Below are positions 8,121 to 16,982 of a stretch of DNA of 64,000 bases, piece after piece. The notes beneath the pieces were generated by a model. That model did no database searches and was not told where the DNA came from. It saw nothing but the letters and a program-made list of their open reading frames with translations. The number at the start of each line of letters is the position of its first letter. Position 1 is the first letter of the stretch. The DNA is from Streptomyces mexicanus (lineage in GTDB: Bacteria > Actinomycetota > Actinomycetes > Streptomycetales > Streptomycetaceae), in contig NZ_LR732544.1 of assembly GCF_902506575.1 (NCBI RefSeq), forward strand, positions 2,466,846 to 2,530,845, written 5' to 3'. The position numbers and the translations under genes were made by a program.

Positions 8121-10295
8121 GTGACGTGGCTGCGGGCCTTCGGGGAGGTCGTGCGATCCGGGCTCACGATCGAGGAGACGCGGCTGGAACCCCTGCTCGC
8201 GCTGCGTACGGCCGCTGGGGTGGCCATCGTCATCGGGCCGGCGCTGTGGCTGGTCTCCCCTGCGTATGCCGCGTCCGCCGCCCTCGGCGCCTACTCCGCG
8301 GGTGGGGCCACCTTTCAGCGCACCTGGCGTCCACGCAAGGTGATCGCGCTCGGCGCGGGCGCGGGTCTGGCGCTCAGCACCTTCGTGGGCTACCTGGCGG
8401 CGGGGCGACTCGTGACGTTCCTCCCACTGCTGGCCGTATGGGCCTTTGCCGCGGGAATGGCGTGGGCCGTCGGATCGACCGCTGGGATCGTCGCAGCGAC
8501 GACGGTCGGCAGCATGCTGGTGACCATCACCCTTCCCACGAGCTTCGGGCGAGCCCTGGAGCACGCCGGGGTCATCGCGCTCGGGGGCGTGACGCAGGCC
8601 GTGCTGATCCTGCTGTTCCCGATCCGCCGTTGGGGGGCGCATCGGGACGCGCTCGCCGACGCCCTGGCCGCCGTGGCGGACTACGCCCGCCGGCTGCGGC
8701 ACGACCCGACCGCCCCGTTCGACCCGGAGCCGTTGATGACGGCCCGGGACGCGGCCGCCGTGACGCCGTCACAGGCCCGCACCCGTCCCCCCGTCCTGCA
8801 CGGCCCCCGGGGACTCGCCGAGCGCATTCGGCCGGTGGTCGCCGCGCTCGCCGACCCGGACGTTGGCGCCCCGGCGGAGGGACCCGGGCGGGACCGCGCG
8901 CGGGAGTTGCTCGACGCGGCCGCCGACGTTCTGGATGCGGTCGCCCGTTCGATCCGCCGCGGCACCCCCGCCGAGGTGCGGCCCGAGAGCACGGACGTCC
9001 TGCGCGTCGACGAGGAGCACGAGGTGCTGGAGGGCCCCGCGCGGCAGGCCGCCGAGCGGCTCGTGGAACTGCTCGGCGAGGCGTTGGAGATCGCCGGGAG
9101 CGGCTGCGCGCGCGGGAGGACGCCCACGCCGCCCGGCCCCGCGAGCGCCCAGTTCCTGGTACGCCCGACACTGTTCCGGCTGGTCCCGGTCGTCGTCCGG
9201 GCGGTGCGCCGTGAGCTCCGCCGGGACTCGCCCGTGTTCCGGCACGCCGTCCGCCTGGCGGCGGTGGCCACGCTCGGCTATCTGATCGCCGCCCGGCTCC
9301 CCCTGGGTCACGGCTACTGGGCACCCATTGCCTCGGTGATGGTGATGCGGCCGGACTTCCACCGGACGTACGCGCGTGCGGTGGCCCGTCTCGCCGGGAC
9401 CCTGGCGGGGGTCGCGCTCGCCACCGGGATGGTGCGGGGCCTGGGCCCGGACGCCCATGTGTCCGGCGTGCTGGCGGTGGTCTCGGCGGGCCTGTCGTAC
9501 ACGCTGATCCGTACCGGCTACGCCTACTCCCAGTGCTTCACCGCCGCGTACGTCGTCTTCCTGCTCGGCATGGGCGGCCAGGCATGGGAGCAGACGGTCC
9601 CGGAGCGGGTGGTGCTCACCCTGCTCGGCGGGGCCCTGGCAATGCTGGCGTACCTGGTGTTCCCCGCATGGGAGACACCCCGGCTGCCGGGCCGGCTTGC
9701 GGACTGGCTAGCCGCCAACGGCCGCTACGCGGCCGCGGTGCTCCGCAACTACGCCGAACCGACCCGAGAGCATCACGCCGACATGCGCAGGGCACTGCTG
9801 GAGAGCAGGGAGGCACGTGCTGCCTGGCAGGAGGCATACGACCGGGCAAGGCAGGAACCAGTCCGCCCCCGGGGGCTCACGTCGCGCGAGGCGCAGGAGG
9901 CGCAGGAGGCGCTCAAGGGGTTCGGCCGGGCAACGATGCTCATGGAGAGCCACGTCCCGCGGGCCGACAGCCGTGTCGTCCCCGAGGCGGAGCGGTTCGC
10001 CGACGCCCTGGAGGCGGACACCGCGAAAGCGGCAGCCGACGTGCGCGAGCACAGGAATCCGGACTGGGGGCGCGTGGAGGAGGCGCTCCACGCGTGGGAG
10101 GGCGCCGCCGGGGACCGGAGCCCGGTCCTGCGGCGCGAGGCGGAACTGCAGAAGCAAGCCTTGGAGGACCTCGCGACGGCCGTGAGCCGCACGCCCCTGG
10201 AACGGGACGTCGGCTCTGCTCGCGAGGAGCAGAGAGTGCGGGCGGCCGCGGCGGCGGAAGGTGACGGATCAGGAGCCGCGCACCGGAGTGGGTGA
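8121..10295 (+). CDS. FUSC family membrane protein (putative aromatic-acid-type exporter)
   Basis: A 724-residue integral membrane protein with two FUSC-type membrane halves. The first six helices lie in residues about 25-190. A long soluble alpha-helical stretch follows. The second helix bundle carries the typical GHGYWAPIASVMVMRPDF motif, and a long coiled C-terminal cytoplasmic domain ends the protein. Relatives include YccS and AaeB. Export of small aromatic or organic acids is known for some and only inferred here. GTG 8121 is preferred over the longer frame from 8013, whose N-terminal Gly/Pro/Ala-rich residues look non-coding. Its 3' end overlaps the convergent psiE-like gene by 27 nt. 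Confidence 0.87.
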   Translation: MTWLRAFGEVVRSGLTIEETRLEPLLALRTAAGVAIVIGPALWLVSPAYAASAALGAYSAGGATFQRTWRPRKVIALGAGAGLALSTFVGYLAAGRLVTFLPLLAVWAFAAGMAWAVGSTAGIVAATTVGSMLVTITLPTSFGRALEHAGVIALGGVTQAVLILLFPIRRWGAHRDALADALAAVADYARRLRHDPTAPFDPEPLMTARDAAAVTPSQARTRPPVLHGPRGLAERIRPVVAALADPDVGAPAEGPGRDRARELLDAAADVLDAVARSIRRGTPAEVRPESTDVLRVDEEHEVLEGPARQAAERLVELLGEALEIAGSGCARGRTPTPPGPASAQFLVRPTLFRLVPVVVRAVRRELRRDSPVFRHAVRLAAVATLGYLIAARLPLGHGYWAPIASVMVMRPDFHRTYARAVARLAGTLAGVALATGMVRGLGPDAHVSGVLAVVSAGLSYTLIRTGYAYSQCFTAAYVVFLLGMGGQAWEQTVPERVVLTLLGGALAMLAYLVFPAWETPRLPGRLADWLAANGRYAAAVLRNYAEPTREHHADMRRALLESREARAAWQEAYDRARQEPVRPRGLTSREAQEAQEALKGFGRATMLMESHVPRADSRVVPEAERFADALEADTAKAAADVREHRNPDWGRVEEALHAWEGAAGDRSPVLRREAELQKQALEDLATAVSRTPLERDVGSAREEQRVRAAAAAEGDGSGAAHRSG

Positions 10296-10805
10296 CGAAG
10301 TCGGCGATGGGGAGCGCCCCGCCTCCTGGAGCGGGAAGTAATCTCCCGGCCGCGTCGAGCGCCGCCACACGTACACCGCTGTCGCCATCACGAGGATCAG
10401 CCCCGCCAGGATGAGCAGTTCGATCCCCTCGACGTTCCAGCGGAAGGACTTCTCCGCCTCGGCCGTCACGATGAGCACCTTGCGGATGCCGGCAATCAGG
10501 CCGACGACGAGGAACGGCTCCGCGTCGAGGGTCTGGTTCCTGATGGTGAGGCGGACGGTGTGGAGCAGCTCGGCCACGATGAACAGCACCAGGCTGCTGT
10601 CCAGGGCGGAGAGAATGACCGTTTCCTCGCGGTACGGCCCCTGGATCGACCTGATGACGTCATGGACGACCCCGACGGTCAGGATCCCCGCGAGCAGTAC
10701 GAGGAGCGCCCCGACGATGAGGTGGATGCCGTCCTCGATGAGCTGTAGGAGGCCCTGTACCCGGCCGCCCTCGATCTTCGGGAGAATGGGTCGCACATTC
10801 AGCAT
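10269..10805 (-). CDS. PsiE-family phosphate-starvation-inducible membrane protein
   Basis: A 178-residue protein with four predicted membrane helices: IHLIVGALLVLLAGILTVG, LDSSLVLFIVAELLHT, FLVVGLIAGIRKVLIVTA and IELLILAGLILVMATAVYV. The pattern ILSALDSSLVLFIVAELLHT followed by EPFLVVGLIAGIRKVL matches PsiE. In E. coli psiE responds to phosphate starvation and cAMP, but its molecular function is unclear. The C-terminal 20 residues (Ser/Pro-rich) are antisense to the end of the FUSC gene, so the two transcripts converge with a 27-nt overlap. Confidence 0.88.
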   Translation of the reverse strand: MLNVRPILPKIEGGRVQGLLQLIEDGIHLIVGALLVLLAGILTVGVVHDVIRSIQGPYREETVILSALDSSLVLFIVAELLHTVRLTIRNQTLDAEPFLVVGLIAGIRKVLIVTAEAEKSFRWNVEGIELLILAGLILVMATAVYVWRRSTRPGDYFPLQEAGRSPSPTSSPTPVRGS

Positions 10806-10938
10806 GCTAGGGGTGCCCCCGCCCGCGGGCGCGGCGTGCTGCCGAACGGGTGGACGGGCGCAGCCCTCCCTGTGATGGCAGCCTGGTGGAAGGGATGAGG
10901 CACGACGTCACCAGTCCTACCTGGCAGGACGAGGGTGT

Positions 10939-12027
10939 ATGAGACAGCCCGACGCGGACACGACCGTCAGGAACCTGCGGCTTGTCTTGGTCGCCGACCC
11001 GGGCCTGCCCTCCGAAATCGCCCGAGACCTCGCCCCCCGTCTGCCGGAGCATCTGCGCCGCCGCATCGGCAGGGGCATCCGCTGGCAGGTGGACACTGTG
11101 ACGGCGCCCTTGGTGGCAAACGAGCAGGTCGACGTGTCCGACGTGGCCGAAATCGTCGGCACCCATCTCGAGGACGGCGACTGGGACATCGGCGTCTTGC
11201 TCACCGATCTGCCGCGCCGGGCGGAGCGCAACCCGGTCAGCATCGAAGTCGACCCGGAGCACAGGATCGCGCTGGTCTCACTGCCCGCCCTCGGCTCCCG
11301 GCGTCTGCGGCGCCGGGTGCGGCAGGTGGTGGTCGGCGCCGTCAGGCAACTGACCGCGCAGGACGAAAAACCGCTGGATTCCTCCGTCGGCCGTCCGGCA
11401 CCCGCGGAGGAGTCCGACCGCGAACGCTACGTGGTGCCGGGGCTACGCGGCCACGTCCGTCTGGTCCTGGGCATGGTGCGCGCCAACCGTCCCTGGCGAC
11501 TGTTCGCGAGCCTCTCCCGCGCCATGGCTGGGGTCTTCGCCACCGCAGCCGTCGGCTTCATCAACGCCACGACCTGGCAGGTCGCCACCGCTCTAGGCAT
11601 CCCGCAGCTGATGCTCATCGCGGTGCTGTCCACCCTCGCCCTCACCGCGTGGATCATCATCGACCACCGGCTGTGGGAACGCGCCGGGGACCTGCCTGGC
11701 GCCCACGCGCCGCTGTACCCCTATAACCTGGTCACGCTCCTCACCATCGGGCTGGGGGTGTTCTTCCTCTACGCTGCGCTGTTCGTGACCCTCGTGGCGG
11801 TCTCGTTCCTGGTCGTGACCCCATCCGTCTTCGGCCGGATCGTGCACCACGCCGTCGATGCCTCGGACTACCTCACGCTGAGCTGGTTCGTCACGTCCAG
11901 CTCCATGATCGGCGGTGCTTTCGGGACAGGACTCGAGAACGCCGAGGAGGGGCGCGACGCCGCGTACGGGCAACGCCACCGGAAACGTCAGCGGCAGCTG
12001 ACCGAGGCCCGCGACCGGTCCAGGTGA
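10939..12027 (+). CDS. conserved actinobacterial membrane protein, function unknown
   Basis: A 362-residue protein. The N-terminal 150 residues are soluble and Arg-rich (LRLVLVADPGLPSEIARDL opening). The C-terminal half has about four membrane helices: RAMAGVFATAAVGFI, LMLIAVLSTLALTAWIII, VTLLTIGLGVFFLYAALF and SSMIGGAFGTGL. I do not recognise a named domain. A rotted copy lies on the opposite strand at 7410-7860, so the family has been duplicated locally. The ATG at 10939 is used. Transcription is divergent from psiE, with about 130 nt of shared promoter space. Confidence 0.8.
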   Translation: MRQPDADTTVRNLRLVLVADPGLPSEIARDLAPRLPEHLRRRIGRGIRWQVDTVTAPLVANEQVDVSDVAEIVGTHLEDGDWDIGVLLTDLPRRAERNPVSIEVDPEHRIALVSLPALGSRRLRRRVRQVVVGAVRQLTAQDEKPLDSSVGRPAPAEESDRERYVVPGLRGHVRLVLGMVRANRPWRLFASLSRAMAGVFATAAVGFINATTWQVATALGIPQLMLIAVLSTLALTAWIIIDHRLWERAGDLPGAHAPLYPYNLVTLLTIGLGVFFLYAALFVTLVAVSFLVVTPSVFGRIVHHAVDASDYLTLSWFVTSSSMIGGAFGTGLENAEEGRDAAYGQRHRKRQRQLTEARDRSR

Positions 12028-12373
12028 GGAGCCCTCGGCTGCGCAGTGTCAGGTTGGTGGATCGTGCTGTTACGACTGCCCTGCCTGGCCGTGTCGAGCG
12101 GGTTCGCCTTCATACGGCTGCTGCCGAGGAGCGCTGTGGACAAGGCGCCGGTGCGGCTTGCGGCCACCGCCGCCCTGCGGACCCGTCCCATTGGCGCCTG
12201 GCCGCAGTCGAGTTCCCGCACGCCGAGGGACACAGTCGCTTCACGGACGCCGGCGGCACGAGCGACCGCTCAGATCCCGCCGTGGCCGAGCGATCGGGCA
12301 CTCCGACCGCCGCGGCCCCGCGGGCGACACCCCGTAGCGAGCCGCCGGGGCCCGGCCAGCTCGCCCTGGCACG
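12028..12373. other. intergenic stretch, no gene recognised
   Basis: About 345 bases between the membrane protein and the small gene at 12374. Open frames cross it on both strands but have irregular codon bias and no family resemblance. I see no clear hairpin or promoter. It marks the boundary between the stress cluster and the modification block. Confidence 0.45.
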
Positions 12374-12775
12374 ATGCTCGTCATGCAGCCGCTGCCCACA
12401 CCCTGCCCCGCCGACCTGGTCCCCGACGCCACGGGCCAGGACGCCTTCAACGCCGCATACCGGTCAGCCATGCAGCAGCGTGCCGTATTCGTTGCCGTCG
12501 AGTGCCAGGCCCAGCGCTGGACGGTCAAGGCCGACGCGCTCACGGCCTTCGAGCACGACATCGACGCCACGGTGTACGACGCCGTCCGGAACGCGCTCAT
12601 CCGCCTAATCCGCTCCCGCGAGATCCGTCCCGATTTCTCCGCCGGACCGGTCTACTTCGTCCTATACGACCTGGAGAACGAGAACCGGGCGCGCGAACTC
12701 GCCGCCGCACTGCACGCGGCACTGTACGGCGACCTCGGCCCACTGGCCCAGGCCGTATCCGACACCCCGGCCTGA
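12374..12775 (+). CDS. hypothetical protein
   Basis: A 133-residue soluble protein with strong Streptomyces codon bias. It contains AALHAALYGDLGPLAQAV near the end and a central FEHDIDATVYDAVRNALIR segment, both helical. I recognise no domain. Two in-frame ATGs (12374 and 12383) are possible, and neither has a strong ribosome site. It is the first gene of the accessory block and may belong to the phage- or plasmid-like DNA that follows. Confidence 0.65.
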   Translation: MLVMQPLPTPCPADLVPDATGQDAFNAAYRSAMQQRAVFVAVECQAQRWTVKADALTAFEHDIDATVYDAVRNALIRLIRSREIRPDFSAGPVYFVLYDLENENRARELAAALHAALYGDLGPLAQAVSDTPA

Positions 12776-12833
12776 TCAAGACATCGCCACTCACTGCCAC
12801 GTGCCGGGTCCAACGTCGGAGGCTACTGGCGGG

Positions 12834-13036
12834 TTACCTAGAGTTCTGCCTAACAACGGCGTCGAACCGCCACACGCCGCCGTGCCGGCCGAACCTCCTC
12901 TCGGGCAGCACGTGGCGGGCGACGGCGGCGAATCCCAGGCCCACCTCGTACAGCTTCCCGCCGCCGCTGACAGTGCCGATCTCCGGCAGGGTGCGGGCCA
13001 CTCCGTCGCCGTCGCGGACGGCGACGTACTGCATTG
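12834..13036 (-). CDS. small hypothetical protein (possibly truncated)
   Basis: A 66-residue frame beginning MQYVAVRDGDGVARTLPEIG. Its codons have very high G/C third positions, unlike the other frames here, which argues for coding on this strand. AAGG sits only a few bases before the ATG. Upstream, a second minus-strand frame (LNLWVDALMNWGYVA) also has good codon bias but is out of register, so this may be the 3' part of a longer, frameshifted gene. No family is recognised. Confidence 0.4.
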
Positions 13037-13124
13037 CCTTCGCGATCGGAGGCCAGCCGGCACTCGGCAGGCGACGTATCCCCAGTTCATCAACGCATCG
13101 ACCCACAGGTTCAACGCGGCATGA

Positions 13125-13715
13125 CCTGCAGCAACGGCTGCGTACGGTGCGCAGAAGGTCCCGTACGAGGAGTCGCTGGAGTTGAACCGGCTGGTGCTGC
13201 TCGACGAGGTACCGGCGAACGCGGAGACGTGGGCGCAGGCGCGCGTATTCCGACTGGCGGCCGCCCGAGGCGTCCGGGGGATCGTCGCGCACAGCGACCC
13301 CGAGCCCAGGACGCGCCTCACCGCCCACGGACCCGAGGTGATCTTTCCTGGCCATCACGGGACGATCTACCAGGCCAAAGGGATGGATTACCTGGGCAAG
13401 ACGCGACCGCGGCGCCTGACCATGCTGCCTGACGGCTCAGTCCTCCACGACCGCGCGATGTCCAAGGTCCGCAACGACGAGTGCGGCCGCGGCGGAGTCG
13501 AGCGGCGTCTGGTCGCTCTCGGCGCCCGCCCCCGCAGCGAGGGTGAGCCGGGCCGGGGGTGGCTGGAGGAGGCCCTGCAGGCCGTAGGGGCGCGGGTCGT
13601 ATCCCACGGAGGCAACCATCGCTATGCGGCCTACATCGGGCCGCGCGCCGGCCGCCGGTTCGCCGCCACCTCCTACCCGTATCCGAAGGCCGACCGAGGG
13701 GGTGCTGTCGCATGA
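13125..13715 (+). pseudogene. 5'-truncated Mom-like GNAT protein
   Basis: The frame carries PYEESLELNRLVLLDEVPAN, then IVAHSDP, then GHHGTIYQAKGMDYLG, the order of motifs I associate with Mom-type GNAT proteins (phage Mu Mom modifies adenine in DNA). The C-terminal part ends in a basic region. An in-frame TGA at 13122 precedes it. The only internal start is a TTG at 13182 inside the conserved core, so the N-terminal third is missing. Its stop overlaps the next start (ATGA at 13712), so the two were translationally coupled. The GNAT call rests on remembered motifs. Confidence 0.5.
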
Positions 13716-14147
13716 CTGCCGCACTCCGCCCTGGCCGCGAAGGGGTCGATCTGGTCATCTCCTGGGGCCTGGGCGTCGACTCGACCGCGTACCTCGTGAA
13801 GATGCTGGACGACCCGGCCGCCCACGGAGTGGACCTGGCCCGCACCATGGTGATCCACCAGCTCACCGGGAGCGAGTGGCCGACCACCCGTGCCCACGCC
13901 GAGCAGTTCGTGCTGCCGCTCCTTCGTAAGCACCAGGTCCGGCTCGTTCAGGTCTCCCGGTCCAGCCGCGCTTTGGCGATCGCGGTGATGGACGACTCCC
14001 GCCGACCGGAGCGGATCGTCCAGCGCGGACCGTGGGAGCTGTGGGACGAGTACGAGACCAATGGAACCGTTCCCCAGCAGGGCGGCATCCGGATCTGCAG
14101 CCTGCACGCCAAGGGCGAGGTCGGCGACGCACTGATCGCCGCGCTCG
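13712..14147 (+). pseudogene. PP-loop (PAPS-reductase-like) gene, N-terminal fragment
   Basis: About 145 residues of a phage-type PAPS-reductase-family PP-loop ATPase. VDLVISWGLGVDSTAYLV holds the SxGxDS nucleotide-binding loop. MVIHQLTGSEWPTT and a terminal ICSLHAKGE follow, as expected. The coding signature then stops: from about 14148 the good codon bias moves to the +1 frame, and the expected Cys-rich second half is absent. Either a deletion or a frameshift has broken the gene. The start overlaps the stop of the Mom-like frame by the ATGA pattern. Confidence 0.6.
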
Positions 14148-14393
14148 GTGGAGCGGGTCGACGTGGGCCGGGCAGCCGCTCTCGGCCAGAGGCTGCGGAG
14201 CGTCTCGGAGCGGCACGGTGTGCCCGTCGAGGTCGACGAGCGCTACGGGCGGGTGCGGGCGTGGGTCCAGCGGCGCGGGCCGACTCTTCCGACGGTGGAG
14301 GAACTGATGGTCACCGCCCCGTTCCATGTCCGGGACAAGCAGGTGCCGCACTTCGAACGGGAGTGGGCGGCGCACCGCCGCGACAGGTCGTGA
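14148..14393 (+). CDS. short ORF, possibly the 3' remnant of the broken gene
   Basis: An 81-residue frame in the +1 register relative to the PP-loop fragment, starting GTG at 14148. It has high G/C third positions, with VDERYGRVRAWVQRRGP in the middle and FHVRDKQVPHFEREWAAH near the end. It could be a small gene of its own or the C-terminus left after an internal deletion. No family is recognised and no ribosome site is clear. Confidence 0.4.
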   Translation: MERVDVGRAAALGQRLRSVSERHGVPVEVDERYGRVRAWVQRRGPTLPTVEELMVTAPFHVRDKQVPHFEREWAAHRRDRS

Positions 14394-14415
14394 CGCGGTC
14401 TGGGTGCCGGCGAGA

Positions 14416-14445
14416 TTGACAGCCTCCCATCAAGAGCGTCATATT
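14416..14445 (+). promoter_or_regulatory. sigma70-type promoter for the 14644 gene (copy 1)
   Basis: TTGACA at 14416-14421 and a CATATT-like -10 near 14440-14445, followed by TTGATT. The spacer AAGAGCG and flanking bases are nearly the same as in the promoter at 16010-16037, so the two are duplicated elements. It lies about 200 nt upstream of the 14644 start codon. Confidence 0.6.
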
Positions 14446-14487
14446 GATTACACGAAACAAGCGGCAAAAGCGGTGGACGGCGGAAGG

Positions 14488-14532
14488 CACCCCCTCACGG
14501 GGGTGTCGGCCCAGAGCGGCAACCCCGGCCGA
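14488..14532 (+). other. leader hairpins with a CGGCAA loop (weak copy)
   Basis: A 7-bp stem CACCCCC/GGGGGTG at 14488-14505 is followed by TCGGCC (14506-14511) pairing with GGCCGA (14527-14532) around CGGCAA at 14517-14522. TCACCAACTCGACTC follows at 14551-14565. The downstream string and loop match the better hairpins at 16046, 16983 and 18429, but here the inner stem is poor. Confidence 0.4.
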
Positions 14533-14643
14533 ACGTCCCGCCGACCACCATCACCAACTCGACTCGCCCCCGGCACCTGAGCGCCGGAAGAACAAGAGGA
14601 GCAGGCCCTCAGTATAGGGCCGCGGCCCGAACCGGAGAATGCA

Positions 14644-15573
14644 ATGTCCAAGGCCCTGAACCCGCAGCGTCGCGTCATCGGCGACCGCGCCGTGGTCAAC
14701 CGTGACTGGATCCGCGAGTTCACCGGCGCCAGCGCCGGCACCGCGGCCCGCTGGTACAAGCTGCGCCTCGAGCAGCCCGAGGAGCACCGCCACCCGGAGA
14801 AGGAGCGCATCGACGGGACCGACTTCTACGACGAGCAGCAGTTCCGCAACTTCTACACCTGGTTCCAGCAGGAGAAGGCGAGCAAGGTCCTCAAGGCCGA
14901 TCCCGAGCTGTACGAGCTCGACCCCGAGGACGTCGTCTCCATCAACAAGGCCGCCGAACTGCTCAAGTTCAGCGGGCCTTCGGTGATCCGCAAGTACCGG
15001 CAGGCGAACCCCGGCTACTTTCCAGAGCCCGTCGACGAGCCGGTCCAGGGCCCCACCGGCCGCATGATCCCCGGCTTCCGCGTCGGCGACCTGCAGGACT
15101 TCGACCGCAAGCGCACCGGGGACAAGCTCGGCAAGGCCGGCCGCCGCCCCGGGCCGCAGCCGGAGGCGCCCGTCGGCCGGCCCTCCGCCCTCGAGGAGGC
15201 CCTCGCGGCCGAGCTGAGCGCCCACGCCGGCGGTGAGCCGCTCACCGCCACGCAGCTCGCCGAACAGTACGCCACCGAGGCGATCGACCGCGACGGCTAC
15301 CACCCGGGGCTGGCCGCAGAGCTCAGCGTCCAGTACGGGGGCCCGCAGAGGTCCTGGGAGTACGCCGTCCGCAACGCCCTCAAACACCACCCGGCGGCCG
15401 CGCCGCGACGCTCCGAAGCCGACCGGCGGGCGGCCATCGCCCTGTCCGCCCTGCGCGAGCGCGGCGACGTTCGAGGTCTTGCCGCCTCCCTCGCCCGCGA
15501 ACACGGAGGCAGCCCCGACGTCTGGTCGCGTGCGGTGAACGCGGCACGCAGGCTCGCCAACCCCACCTCCTGA
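14644..15573 (+). CDS. putative DNA-binding protein with two HTH-like segments
   Basis: A 309-residue soluble basic protein. Residues about 17-60 (VNRDWIREFTGASAGTAARW and following) and residues about 98-125 (INKAAELLKFSGPSVIRKY) both look like helix-turn-helix/excisionase-type motifs. The C-terminal third repeats Ala/Arg-rich helices that could be a further DNA-binding or oligomerisation unit. I recognise no named family. The ATG at 14644 has CCGGAG 6 nt upstream. It has its own promoter and a long structured leader, so it could regulate this block or read out its RNA leaders, but that is inference. Confidence 0.65.
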   Translation: MSKALNPQRRVIGDRAVVNRDWIREFTGASAGTAARWYKLRLEQPEEHRHPEKERIDGTDFYDEQQFRNFYTWFQQEKASKVLKADPELYELDPEDVVSINKAAELLKFSGPSVIRKYRQANPGYFPEPVDEPVQGPTGRMIPGFRVGDLQDFDRKRTGDKLGKAGRRPGPQPEAPVGRPSALEEALAAELSAHAGGEPLTATQLAEQYATEAIDRDGYHPGLAAELSVQYGGPQRSWEYAVRNALKHHPAAAPRRSEADRRAAIALSALRERGDVRGLAASLAREHGGSPDVWSRAVNAARRLANPTS

Positions 15574-15602
15574 TCTTCCTACCAGCAGAAGGACGGCCCC
15601 CG

Positions 15603-15860
15603 ATGCCCAGCTATCAGCTCCGCGATACCGCCACTGGCCGGCTCCTCGCCCGCGACCTGGCCGACTACGCCGCGGCCGAGGCCGCCATGGACCGCCTCGA
15701 CGACGAACTGGAACACGACCTCGCGGCCAACGGCGAAGGCGCCGGACGCATCCGCCTGCGTCTCGACATCGAAAAGGTCACCGCCGGCATCCCGGAGACC
15801 GTCGGGCACCACGTGCTCCTCCTGGGCGTCGACGACGCAGCCCCCATGCCCTTGCTGTAG
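15603..15860 (+). CDS. small hypothetical protein
   Basis: An 85-residue acidic protein (YQLRDTATGRLLARDLADY opening, then a helical segment and a beta-rich end). AGAAGGA precedes the ATG at 15603. The gap to the DNA-binding gene is 29 nt, so they are probably co-transcribed. Codon bias is good. No family is recognised. Confidence 0.65.
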   Translation: MPSYQLRDTATGRLLARDLADYAAAEAAMDRLDDELEHDLAANGEGAGRIRLRLDIEKVTAGIPETVGHHVLLLGVDDAAPMPLL

Positions 15861-16009
15861 CCGACGGACCTTGCCATGAACCGCGGTGTGCCGCACGGGA
15901 AGCCTGCACTCAGTTCCGGCAGTCCGCGCAGCGCCGGCTCACGACTCGGACCAGTGGCGCCATCCCTGGGAAGTAGCCACTGACCTGCACCCCCCTCACA
16001 TCAAGGGGG

Positions 16010-16037
16010 TTGCAGCATCCCAGTAAGAGCGTATAAT
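16010..16037 (+). promoter_or_regulatory. sigma70-type promoter for the 16094 gene (copy 2)
   Basis: TTGCAG at 16010-16015, a 16-nt spacer and a perfect TATAAT at 16032-16037. The spacer and the following TTGATT repeat those at 14416-14449. The predicted start of transcription falls within a few bases of the hairpin at 16046, so the RNA would begin with that hairpin. Confidence 0.7.
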
Positions 16038-16045
16038 TGATTTTA

Positions 16046-16067
16046 GATCCAGGCGGCAACCTGGATC
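16046..16067 (+). other. leader hairpin A, invariant CGGCAA loop
   Basis: GATCCAGG (16046-16053) pairs perfectly with CCTGGATC (16060-16067) around the loop CGGCAA (16054-16059). CACCAGCCGACTCAGGAG follows, ending in the ribosome site of the 16094 gene. The stem sequence differs from those of hairpins B and C while the loop is identical, the covariation expected of a structured RNA. Confidence 0.6.
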
Positions 16068-16093
16068 AGTCACCAGCCGACTCAGGAGCAGAC

Positions 16094-16954
16094 GTGATCA
16101 CCCTTCCCCTCAGCCCCGAGCAGAGCACCGTCTACTGGACGGTGGCGGTCTGCGACACGTACGGGTCCGTGAACCGGACGACTGGCCTGCACTCGGCCTC
16201 GGCCGTTCGCCAGCAGCACGACTTCTGGTCCGCGAAGCAGTCGACGGCCCGGATCGAGCTCACCGAGCACACGCTCCTCCAGGTCCGGACGGTCACCGCC
16301 TTTGAGGGCCTGCCGGGTGCGGGCGAACCGACGCCGCTGCCGGATCTCCCGGCCGGCGCGCAGGAGGTGAAGCGGTTCTTCAAATTCGCCCGTGCGCTCG
16401 AGGACGGCTCACTGACGGGGTTCGGCCCGGCCGTTCTGTCTACCGGCGACGAAGTCCGCTACTTCTACGAGTGGACCGCCAAGAACCAGGAGCGCGCCCA
16501 GGCCGTGCGCGTCGACGTCTCCACGCTGCGGATCCTCGACATCACGCTCACCCACTACACGCGTGAGCTGCAGCTCGCCGACCTGCCCGACGATGACGCG
16601 ACCTCGCTCGTGGGACAGCTGGAGACGGCGGGCCTGTACTGGATCCCCGTCCACGAGAAGGCGGGAACGCACCTGCGCGTCCCCCTCGCCGACGGATCGC
16701 AGATGACCATCAGCCGCACGCCCGCCGACGTGCAAGCACCCGGCTCCCAGCCCACAGTCGACGACCGTGGCGGCTGGCTCGCCGTGTGGGACGACTTCAA
16801 CGGCGTCTCCGTCGAGGTCTACCGCTCCGCGCGCCAGGGCCTGACCCGTGCCGCGGACACCGCAGCCCTGACGGCCGCCGTCCTCGACTGCGCCCGCAAA
16901 CACGGCGGCGGACCCGTCCTCACGGACCAGTCCGGGCAGCCGCACACCCGCTGA
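16094..16954 (+). CDS. hypothetical protein of the modification block
   Basis: A 286-residue soluble protein, beta-rich in its first half (VYWTVAVCDTYGSVNRTTG, then TLLQVRTVTAFEG) with mixed alpha/beta in the second (GGWLAVWDDFNGVSVEVY). I recognise no domain, catalytic motif or membrane segment. The GTG at 16094 has AGGAG 5 nt upstream and lies directly behind hairpin A, which fixes the start and excludes the longer frame from 16037. The next gene, the cytosine methyltransferase, follows after 94 nt and another hairpin of the same type. Confidence 0.7.
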   Translation: MITLPLSPEQSTVYWTVAVCDTYGSVNRTTGLHSASAVRQQHDFWSAKQSTARIELTEHTLLQVRTVTAFEGLPGAGEPTPLPDLPAGAQEVKRFFKFARALEDGSLTGFGPAVLSTGDEVRYFYEWTAKNQERAQAVRVDVSTLRILDITLTHYTRELQLADLPDDDATSLVGQLETAGLYWIPVHEKAGTHLRVPLADGSQMTISRTPADVQAPGSQPTVDDRGGWLAVWDDFNGVSVEVYRSARQGLTRAADTAALTAAVLDCARKHGGGPVLTDQSGQPHTR

Positions 16955-16982
16955 CTCACCCAGGGCTCCTGATCCATTCTTT

